A stretch of 5,251 nucleotides of DNA from an uncultured Peptococcaceae bacterium (GTDB taxonomy: Bacteria > Bacillota > Peptococcia > Peptococcales > Peptococcaceae): NCBI GenBank assembly GCA_900556545.1, contig USPE01000146.1, forward strand, positions 1 to 5,251. The letters run 5' to 3'. The first letter of the stretch is position 1; every line of letters starts with the position of its first letter. Under the pieces are notes generated by a model that was given only the letters and a program-made list of their open reading frames with translations, did no database searches and had not been told where the DNA came from. Made by a program: the position numbers and the translations under genes. This document shows, piece after piece, positions 1-4,599 of this stretch.

Positions 1-50
1 GGTCCCGCCGTATTGTAACCCAAATTGGCAAGCATGTGTTTGGAGTGTGA
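1..50 (+). CDS. sleB: SleB-like spore cortex-lytic enzyme, C-terminal end only
   Basis: Only the last 15 residues and the TGA stop at 48-50 are visible, read in the frame starting at base 3: SRRIVTQIGKHVFGV. The IGxHVF ending is what I expect at the C terminus of SleB/CwlJ-type cell wall hydrolases, which open the spore cortex peptidoglycan during germination. The strongest support is context: ypeB begins four bases after this stop, and sleB-ypeB is a known conserved bicistron in spore formers. The ypeB ribosome binding site (GGAG, 42-45) lies inside these last codons, so the two genes are probably translationally coupled. The match rests on very few residues, so the family call leans on the neighbour; the catalytic domain is outside the window. 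Confidence 0.62.
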   Translation, partial: SRRIVTQIGKHVFGV

Positions 51-54
51 AGTT

Positions 55-1263
55 ATGAAACGAGAAAACCATCTGTTAATCGGCATCATTGTTATCTTGC
101 TGTTGCTGCTGTTGGGCGGCATCTGGTGGGGCAATCAGAAAATAGAGCAACTGGAAGCCAGGCACCAAACTGCGCTTTATCAGGCAGAGGGCCAATATCA
201 GCGCAGCTTCTGGGAATTGTCCGATTCCATCGAAAATATGAACGGACAGCTGGCTCAGCTGCTGGTAACCACCAGTCAGGAACAGCTGCTGCTGGGCTTA
301 TCCAGTCTGTGGCGTGAGGTGTACAGCGCAGTCAATAATTTGAGCGGTCTGCCTGTAGCCATGCAGGAGCTGGAAAGCACCGACCTTTTGCTAAGTGATG
401 TGGCTGAATACAGCTATTATTTACTGCGCAAAAATGTATTGCAGCAGAAGCCTCTGTCCCAGGAGGACTGGAATCAGCTGGAAGAATTTTATAGCCGCTC
501 CCGCGTGGTGCAAAATGAGCTGACCAATCTGGAAACAAAAATTATCGGGGAAGACTTGCGTTTGTCCCAATTATCGCTGGATGATGAGGAAAATGCGGTA
601 GCTTCTGCCTTCCGCAGTATTGAATCGCAGGTTTACGCCTTTCCTGAGCTTAAATTTGAAGAAGGGGTTCGCAAAATTGAACCGGAACCCCGCACCATTG
701 CTGGAGATCAAATTACCCAGATTGAGGCAATCGCTTCTGCCGATCGGTTTTTAGATGCGCTGCACATTGCCCATGATCAAGGGAAGGTAGAATTTACCTC
801 ACAGGACACCAAAATACCGGTTTACGGGATTCGCTATCAAAACCAATCTGAAGACACTGTTCTTTATGTCGAGGTTAGCCAAAAAGGCGGACAAGTGCTG
901 CAGTTTTATCAAACCAGAGAAATAGTTGCCGCCCAATACACCGCCCAACAGGCTATAGAACAGGCGCAGCAATTTTTACAGGAACTCAGCTTTACTGATA
1001 TGGCCTGCATTGACAGTGTGTCTGACCAGCAAATTGCTGATTTAACCTTTGTGCCTAAAATGAACGGCATTTACATTTATTCTGATATGGTCAAAATTCA
1101 AATTGCCTTAGATAACAACTCCATTTTAAATTACGACCAGCTATGCCACCCGCCATTATCAGCGGCAGCTTCCTGTGCCTGTCATCAGCAAGGAACAGAT
1201 TTTGCAAAATATGAATCCGAACTTTCATGTGGAGGATGTGCGCTTAGCGCTGATAACCGATGA
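55..1263 (+). CDS. ypeB: Spore germination protein YpeB, main part, frameshifted before its C terminus
   Basis: YpeB is a membrane-anchored spore protein needed for stable assembly of the SleB cortex hydrolase. The start is the ATG at 55, with GGAG at 42-45 nine bases upstream; an in-frame TTG at 25 lies inside sleB and lacks a site. The order of parts fits the family. Residues about 7-25 form one hydrophobic N-terminal segment (signal anchor). Residues about 28-205 are a helical, Gln/Glu/Leu-rich region. PepSY-like repeats follow at about 222-289 and 295-361, the latter holding the FVPKMNGIYIYSDMVKIQIALDN block typical in shape of YpeB. After residue 363 the frame loses homology and reads a 39-residue cysteine-rich tail with no YpeB character, ending at TGA 1261-1263. 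The rest of the protein continues one frame over (next entry). A rejoined protein would be about 441 residues, close to the usual 450 or so. Either a real inactivating mutation or a sequence error explains this. Confidence 0.85.
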   Translation: MKRENHLLIGIIVILLLLLLGGIWWGNQKIEQLEARHQTALYQAEGQYQRSFWELSDSIENMNGQLAQLLVTTSQEQLLLGLSSLWREVYSAVNNLSGLPVAMQELESTDLLLSDVAEYSYYLLRKNVLQQKPLSQEDWNQLEEFYSRSRVVQNELTNLETKIIGEDLRLSQLSLDDEENAVASAFRSIESQVYAFPELKFEEGVRKIEPEPRTIAGDQITQIEAIASADRFLDALHIAHDQGKVEFTSQDTKIPVYGIRYQNQSEDTVLYVEVSQKGGQVLQFYQTREIVAAQYTAQQAIEQAQQFLQELSFTDMACIDSVSDQQIADLTFVPKMNGIYIYSDMVKIQIALDNNSILNYDQLCHPPLSAAASCACHQQGTDFAKYESELSCGGCALSADNR

Positions 1264-1378
1264 ATACAGCGTCAACGAAATCCTTACCTACGAAGTGCGG
1301 GGTACAGTGGTAGACGAGCGTTTTTCTATCTTTGTAGATGCTGCCACAGGACAGGAAACCCGCATTGTGCGGTTGTAA
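1142..1378 (+). pseudogene. ypeB: C-terminal PepSY segment of YpeB, out of frame with the main part
   Basis: These 78 codons begin YATRHYQRQLPVPVISKEQ and end with FVDAATGQETRIVRL and TAA. They contain the third PepSY-like unit and the conserved YpeB C terminus (NPNFHVEDVRLALI, then LTYEVRGTVVDERF). The upstream frame supplies ILNYD just before, so the junction lies at about 1136-1145; a TAA in this frame near 1127 limits it on the left. The shift is +1 (one extra base or two missing). The segment has no ribosome binding site of its own. A GTG at 1175 could serve as a start only in principle. It is best read as the detached end of ypeB, not a separate gene. Confidence 0.85.
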
Positions 1379-1446
1379 CCGGCCGATTCATACCAAATTT
1401 ATTGATACGCATTAATTTTTTCTATATGCTTAAAACAAATCATCCC

Positions 1447-1475
1447 TTATGTTTTGATAAAATTTATATTATAAT
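1447..1475 (+). promoter_or_regulatory. Weak candidate promoter downstream of ypeB
   Basis: A perfect TATAAT sits at 1470-1475 in AT-rich sequence. The hexamer 17 bases upstream, TTATGT at 1447-1452, matches the -35 consensus poorly, and there is no TG extension. If used, transcription would start near 1482 and reach the hairpin-plus-T-tract at 1534-1572, giving either a short RNA of about 90 bases or a leader of carD that is mostly terminated. An AT-rich chance match is equally possible. Confidence 0.22.
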
Positions 1476-1533
1476 AGATATGGAGATATTTTATTATTCC
1501 GTACACAAAAACAGTGACAACCTAATTGGTTTT

Positions 1534-1572
1534 GCAGCGTAATATGCTCTTTTGTATATTGCGCTGTTTTTT
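1534..1572 (+). terminator. Rho-independent terminator downstream of ypeB
   Basis: CAGCGTAATAT at 1535-1545 pairs with ATATTGCGCTG at 1556-1566, including one T-G wobble. The stem extends inward through G1546-T1555 (wobble) and C1547-G1554, leaving a six-base loop, and outward by G1534-T1567. T6 follows at 1567-1572. It lies about 155 bases past the ypeB stop with no other gene between, so it most likely ends the sleB-ypeB transcript. Its position also places it just upstream of, or inside, the carD leader. Confidence 0.8.
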
Positions 1573-1580
1573 AGTATAAC
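1552..1580 (+). promoter_or_regulatory. Candidate sigma-A-type promoter for carD
   Basis: TTGTAT at 1552-1557 and TATAAC at 1575-1580 are separated by 17 bases. The -10 matches consensus in five of six positions; the -35 matches mainly in its TTG. The element overlaps the right arm and T tract of the preceding terminator, a compact arrangement seen between closely packed units. A start near 1587 would give a leader of about 90 bases before the carD ATG. No other pair in 1573-1660 is better, but this one is only moderate. Confidence 0.35.
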
Positions 1581-1660
1581 TTCCTCTACAATTTCTTTTC
1601 GTATCCATTATGTAATCATAAATATTTTCAAAATTCTATTTTTTGATTCAGTTTTTCCAG

Positions 1661-1668
1661 AAGGGAGG
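1661..1668 (+). promoter_or_regulatory. Ribosome binding site that fixes the carD start
   Basis: AAGGGAGG lies nine bases before the ATG at 1678. It settles the start: the frame stays open back to a TTG at 1552, but that stretch is AT-rich, overlaps the ypeB terminator and has no such site. Confidence 0.85.
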
Positions 1669-1677
1669 TCTTTTTTC

Positions 1678-2184
1678 ATGTTTCAAAAAGGGGACTACAT
1701 TGTGTATCGCAGTACAGGTGTCTGCCGGGTAGATGATATCGGTGCGCGGGAAAATTTTCTGACTGACGGAGCAGAGCAGCTCTATTACCATCTTGTGCCT
1801 ATACACGGCACAGGTACCATTTATATTCCTGTGGATTCATCGGTTTTTATGCGGCCCGTCATCAGCAAAGAACAGGCGCAGCAATTGATTGCTTCGATTC
1901 CATCCATCGAGGAGCATCCCAATTACAGCAAAAATCAAAAAGTTCTGATCGAGGAATATCGTTCCTTGCTGCAAACCCATGACTGTACTGCGCTGGTTCA
2001 GCTCATTCTTGATGTTCACAAAAAAGAGCTGGTATTAAACGCTCAGGGAAAAACCGCCGGCAAAACAGATTTGCAGTATATGAAGCAAGCACAAACTTTG
2101 CTGCACGAAGAATTATCCATCGCATTGGATATTCCCTACGAAGATGTCGCTGACTATATCCGGCAGCAAATAAAGCTGGCCTGA
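1678..2184 (+). CDS. carD: CarD/CdnL-family RNA polymerase-binding transcription regulator
   Basis: The product has 168 residues, the usual size for the family. The N-terminal part (about 1-60) starts MFQKGDYIVYRSTGVCRVDDI and runs through YYHLVPIHGTGTIYIPVD; this is the Tudor-like RNA polymerase interaction domain shared with the transcription-repair coupling factor, which in characterised members binds the beta subunit. The C-terminal part (about 65-165) is helical, with YRSLLQTHDCTALVQLI and the MKQAQTLLHEELSIAL block that matches the family's KRAxxLLxEE pattern. Family members stabilise the open promoter complex at many promoters, notably those for ribosomal RNA. In mycobacterial CarD a tryptophan in NWSRR wedges into the upstream edge of the bubble; the equivalent here appears to be Tyr83 in NYSKN, inferred from a hand alignment. 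The gene stands alone between two terminators. It could be one of several CarD paralogues, which are common in clostridia. Confidence 0.88.
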   Translation: MFQKGDYIVYRSTGVCRVDDIGARENFLTDGAEQLYYHLVPIHGTGTIYIPVDSSVFMRPVISKEQAQQLIASIPSIEEHPNYSKNQKVLIEEYRSLLQTHDCTALVQLILDVHKKELVLNAQGKTAGKTDLQYMKQAQTLLHEELSIALDIPYEDVADYIRQQIKLA

Positions 2185-2198
2185 GTTTAATGTATAAT

Positions 2199-2270
2199 AA
2201 AAGAGGCATGAAAAAACACCCACCGCTTCCTTTTAGGAATCGCTTGTTTTTTCTGCCTCTTTTTATTTTT
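2199..2270 (+). terminator. Rho-independent terminator of carD, possibly bidirectional
   Basis: The arm at 2199-2218 (AAAAGAGGCA, bulged T2209, then GAAAAAACA) pairs with 2245-2263. A T-rich tract continues to 2270. The 26-base apical region carries its own small hairpin, TTCCT/AGGAA around TTT. It begins 15 bases after the carD stop. On the - strand the structure is followed by a shorter TTTT run, so it may also catch transcripts arriving from the convergent fic gene. Confidence 0.82.
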
Positions 2271-2289
2271 CGCTATATGATCGTATATT

Positions 2290-2333
2290 AAAAACACCGT
2301 TCTATTCAGCAAAACCAAAATTGAACGTTTTTT
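2290..2333. terminator. Weak second hairpin between convergent carD and fic
   Basis: CGTTC at 2298-2302 pairs with GAACG at 2323-2327. Beyond a three-base bulge, A5 at 2290-2294 can pair with T5 in the T6 run at 2328-2333. The 20-base loop makes it weak. On the - strand it is followed by GTGTTTTTAAT, about 90 bases after the fic stop, so it could serve fic. It is listed because no better dedicated fic terminator was found. Confidence 0.3.
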
Positions 2334-2374
2334 ATTACCATATGGCTTCCCGCAACCAAGTATCATTTCAAACT

Positions 2375-2409
2375 TATCTCCATCATTTCACCGTAAAATG
2401 ATGGAGATA
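2375..2409. repeat. 35-bp perfect-arm palindrome just past the 3' end of fic
   Basis: The arms are 14 bp each and fully complementary (TATCTCCATCATTT and its inverse), around the seven-base spacer CACCGTA. The palindrome ends five bases from the fic stop codon. On the fic strand it is not followed by a T tract, so it is not an ordinary fic terminator. The same 35-bp arrangement, 27 of 35 bases identical by hand count and with the same arm spacing, recurs at 3487-3521 over the fic promoter. Each arm contains the ATCTCCATCAT half-site. It is likely a protein-binding site or a boundary of the fic unit; that is inference. Confidence 0.7.
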
Positions 2410-2414
2410 TTTTG

Positions 2415-3461
2415 TTAAATACGGACATAAGCAGTAGATGGACCTGCTCCAACTTTGGCAATATATCCGCTCTTAACAAGATCTGTAAGCGTTCTTTCTA
2501 TAGTAACCTTACTTATATCCGGACAGAGTTCCATAATCTCTTTCTTTGTTATCTTCCCGACCTTCTTATCAATTACATTTTTAATTCTTTCAGGCTTAGA
2601 AAACGTCCTATGTTTCAAATGTTCTACCCTACTTTCAAATTCGTTATAAGCCTTCAAAGTAATACCAAGGTAATATTTTATAAATGGTTCATACGTATTC
2701 TTTTCCTCATGCCATCCATTAGAACTTGCCTGCAATACCTCATAATATGTTTCTTTTGTTTTTTCAATCAGCATTTCCATACTAACATATTTACCAACAA
2801 TATAGCCAGCTTTATAGAATAGAAGCAAAGTTAATAATCTGCTCATACGACCATTACCATCATTAAAGGGGTGAATACAAAGGAAATCAAGAATAAACAT
2901 AGGGATAAGCACTAATTTGTCGATTCGGTCTGATTCCCAAGCTTCTAAAAATCTAGCACACAATATTTCCATTGCTTCAGCAGTCTGAAAAGCAGGAATT
3001 GGAATAAATCTTACTTTCTGATGACCTTCCGCATCTGTTTCAGCAATCACATTATCAGAATTCTTATAACTACCGCCAGTAGAACTTTGGGAATAAGAAT
3101 ACAGATCCCGATGTAGTTGCAAAATAATATTAGGCTTTGGAATGATATATTCATAACTTTCGTGAATTGTCGAAAGCACTTCTCGATAACCGGAAATTTC
3201 TTGCTCTGATCGATTTTGTGGCTCTACCTTCTGACTTACTAATTCTTCTAAACGTCTATCGCTTGTAAAAATACCCTCAATTCTATTGGACGCCCCTGTA
3301 CTTTGAATCAAGGCTACTTCTAATAATGTTTTTAATTCATCTATATTCGCTTCGATAAATAACTCTTGTTTTCCCTTATGTTCGTGAATACTTGCTATCA
3401 TCTGAACAATTTCTGGGGTTAGAAACTTTTCAGGTTCTTTTGTATAATCAAATTTTCTCAT
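2415..3461 (-). CDS. fic: Fic-domain protein adenylyltransferase, class II, with C-terminal winged helix
   Basis: Fic enzymes usually transfer AMP from ATP to a hydroxyl side chain of a target protein. This 348-residue protein has the full active-site loop HPFNDGNGRMSR at 197-208, with catalytic His197, metal-binding Asp201 and phosphate-binding Arg205/Arg208. The inhibitory motif S-x3-E-G is present at 58-63 (SNRIEG), before the Fic core, which defines class II: Glu62 should fold into the ATP site and keep the enzyme off without a separate antitoxin. TGGSYKNSDN at 128-137 occupies the place of the substrate-docking flap. Residues about 288-345 read as a winged-helix DNA-binding region (ITKKEIMELCPDISKVTIERT, then LVKSGYI and a wing). 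The start is ATG 3459-3461, with AAGGAG eight bases upstream. The gene is alone, convergent with carD and co-directional with but separate from the fol operon. It is visibly more AT-rich than its neighbours, suggesting acquisition. The target protein cannot be told from sequence. Confidence 0.93.
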   Translation of the reverse strand: MRKFDYTKEPEKFLTPEIVQMIASIHEHKGKQELFIEANIDELKTLLEVALIQSTGASNRIEGIFTSDRRLEELVSQKVEPQNRSEQEISGYREVLSTIHESYEYIIPKPNIILQLHRDLYSYSQSSTGGSYKNSDNVIAETDAEGHQKVRFIPIPAFQTAEAMEILCARFLEAWESDRIDKLVLIPMFILDFLCIHPFNDGNGRMSRLLTLLLFYKAGYIVGKYVSMEMLIEKTKETYYEVLQASSNGWHEEKNTYEPFIKYYLGITLKAYNEFESRVEHLKHRTFSKPERIKNVIDKKVGKITKKEIMELCPDISKVTIERTLTDLVKSGYIAKVGAGPSTAYVRI

Positions 3462-3467
3462 TCTAAT

Positions 3468-3541
3468 ATCTCCTTCATTTCAGATCTATCTCCTTCATCT
3501 TATCAGTAAATGATGGAGATTTCAATAAACATGATGGAAAT
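3468..3541. promoter_or_regulatory. Four-half-site operator array over the fic promoter and ribosome binding site
   Basis: Four copies of an 11-bp half-site are spaced 20, 22 and 21 bp apart, about two helical turns. On the + strand they are ATCTCCTTCAT at 3468-3478 and 3488-3498, then the inverted ATGATGGAGAT at 3510-3520 and ATGATGGAAAT at 3531-3541. The inner two form an imperfect 35-bp palindrome (3487-3521) matching the one at 2375-2409. The sites lie upstream of the predicted -35, within the -35/-10 spacer, over the -10 and start point, and over the Shine-Dalgarno AAGGAG (3470-3475). Occupation would be expected to block fic expression. The Fic protein's own winged helix is the obvious candidate binder, by inference only. 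Confidence 0.6.
3497..3525 (-). promoter_or_regulatory. Predicted fic promoter
   Basis: On the - strand, TTGAAA (3525-3520) and TAAGAT (3502-3497) are 17 bases apart, and TGA directly precedes the -10, giving an extended -10. The -35 matches consensus in five of six positions. A start near 3490 would leave a leader of about 29 bases before the ATG. The half-site ATCTCCATCAT fills most of the spacer. An alternative TATAAT at 3592-3587 lacks a convincing -35. Confidence 0.55.
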
Positions 3542-3653
3542 AGCTTCTCCACTCTGTAACAATATATTCCTCAAAATATCTACCTTATTATATACAAGTG
3601 GAACTTTATCAGAGAATTAAAACAGAACGAGAACAAATAAAACGATTGCACGC

Positions 3654-3695
3654 AAAAAAGCAGAGCGGCATAGTCTCTCAACGATACCGCCCTGC
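3654..3695 (-). terminator. Rho-independent terminator of the fol operon
   Basis: On the - strand, GCAGGGCGGTAT (3695-3684) pairs with ATGCCGCTCTGC (3671-3660) over 12 bp, with two G-U wobbles and a 12-base loop, followed by T6 (3659-3654). The two wobbles become A-C mismatches on the + strand, so the structure works best for - strand transcripts. It lies 59 bases after the folBK stop, and the stretch between shows no gene. It separates the fol operon from the downstream fic promoter. Confidence 0.88.
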
Positions 3696-3754
3696 AAGAT
3701 ACAATTTTTCCTCATAGGCATTCTGTTTTACACAGCAGCCTTTTAAACTTTTCA

Positions 3755-4585
3755 TCATTCTTCTTTTAACCGGCTCTCCAGCTGTACACACAACTGATGA
3801 ATAGTCTGCTGCAGTAAAGGATGGCGCGCAAATCCGGCAATTTCATCCAGCGGCTTTAACACAAACAAACGATTCTGCATATCAATATGGGGTACAATTA
3901 AATTCTCCGTATTGATGATTGCATCATCATACAACAGGATGTCCAGATCGATGGTGCGTGGTCCCCAATGAATAGTGCGCTCTCTGCCCAGACGCTGCTC
4001 AACGGCGTGCAATGTATCCAAAAATTCTTCCGGGCTTTGCAGTGTTCGCACCTGCAAACAGCCATTGATAAATTCAGGCTGATCGGTATATCCATAAGGC
4101 GCTGTCACAAACCAGTTGGATGCCTTTATCAGCTGACAATCCCGCTGCTCGTCCAGCAACTGCATGGCTGTGCGGATGTACAGCTCCCGGTTGCCCATAT
4201 TGCTGCCTACACCCACATAAACGGTATGCCACTGCCGTTCTACTGCTACAGATACATAAGAAAATGGCAGCATAATAGGCGCATTGGGCTTCTTTAATTC
4301 CAACACCACACGCTGCACCAATGGAAATTTCAACAAAATTTCCTGTGCCAAAAAATCGGCTGCTGTTTCAATTAAACGAAAGGTGTGTTTCTCCATCAGT
4401 TCTTTTAAATAGTAACAAACCTCGCCGTAATTGACAGACAACTGCAAATCATCTTGCCGCGCTGCTTTTCTTGCATCTACAAATAACTGGGCGCAAATTA
4501 AAAATTTTTGTCCCAGCTTATTTTCTTCCGGATATACACCATGGCGGGCATAAATTTCCAAATCTTCAATACAAATTTTATCCAA
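3755..4585 (-). CDS. folBK: Bifunctional dihydroneopterin aldolase / HPPK (FolB-FolK fusion)
   Basis: The protein catalyses two consecutive folate steps in the cytoplasm: dihydroneopterin to 6-hydroxymethyl-dihydropterin plus glycolaldehyde, then ATP-dependent pyrophosphorylation of that pterin. The FolB part is residues 1-118 or so: IEDLEIYARHGVYPEEN with the Glu20/Glu21 region, the conserved Tyr53 in VNYGEV, and Lys99 in LKKPNAP near the active site. The FolK part is about 121-276: VGVGSNMGNR at 124-133 and the HPPK signature WGPRTIDLDILLY at 207-219, where Asp213 and Asp215 should bind the two magnesium ions. All key residues look intact, and 276 residues is normal for this fusion. The start is a TTG at 4585-4583, giving MDKICIEDLE. 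folP ends 14 bases upstream, so the two are one operon, in the order the product passes to FolP. Confidence 0.93.
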   Translation of the reverse strand: MDKICIEDLEIYARHGVYPEENKLGQKFLICAQLFVDARKAARQDDLQLSVNYGEVCYYLKELMEKHTFRLIETAADFLAQEILLKFPLVQRVVLELKKPNAPIMLPFSYVSVAVERQWHTVYVGVGSNMGNRELYIRTAMQLLDEQRDCQLIKASNWFVTAPYGYTDQPEFINGCLQVRTLQSPEEFLDTLHAVEQRLGRERTIHWGPRTIDLDILLYDDAIINTENLIVPHIDMQNRLFVLKPLDEIAGFARHPLLQQTIHQLCVQLESRLKEE

Positions 4586-4592
4586 ACCAATT

Positions 4593-4598
4593 CCTCCT
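4593..4598 (-). promoter_or_regulatory. Ribosome binding site that fixes the folBK TTG start
   Basis: AGGAGG on the - strand lies seven bases before TTG 4585-4583. A GTG at 4603-4601 is in frame but would place this site inside the coding sequence and overlap the folP stop; the family's N terminus also begins at MDKI. The TTG is therefore preferred. A TTG start and overlap-free 14-base gap suggest modest translation relative to folP. Confidence 0.8.
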
Positions 4599-4599
4599 A

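Noticed and set aside
1120..1150. Programmed ribosomal frameshift in ypeB
   Set aside because: No slippery heptamer, RF2-type CTTTGA site or strong downstream stem was found at the junction, and YpeB is not known to use recoding.
1476..1660. T-box or known riboswitch ahead of carD
   Set aside because: No T-box GGNACCGCG-type sequence or other recognisable aptamer core was found; only a plain terminator hairpin is present.
1552..1677. N-terminal extension of CarD from a TTG at 1552
   Set aside because: It starts inside the terminator hairpin and is AT-rich with no family similarity. The AAGGGAGG before ATG 1678 and the typical MFQKGDYIVY N terminus fix the later start.
2412..2822. A 136-codon open frame on the + strand opposite the end of fic
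   Set aside because: It lies wholly antisense to the C-terminal half of a convincing Fic gene, has no ribosome binding site and reads as low-complexity Phe/Ile/Asn-rich protein.
3468..3541. CRISPR-like regularly spaced repeats
   Set aside because: The units are only 11 bp, change orientation in the middle, have spacers of about 10 bp and no cas genes are nearby; an operator array fits better.
3630..3728. A 32-codon - strand open frame starting with ATG downstream of folBK
   Set aside because: It has no clear Shine-Dalgarno sequence and runs through the fol terminator hairpin, so it is most likely chance.
3462..3754. An antitoxin gene partnered with fic
   Set aside because: No small open frame with a ribosome binding site exists on either side, and the inhibitory motif is already inside the Fic protein.
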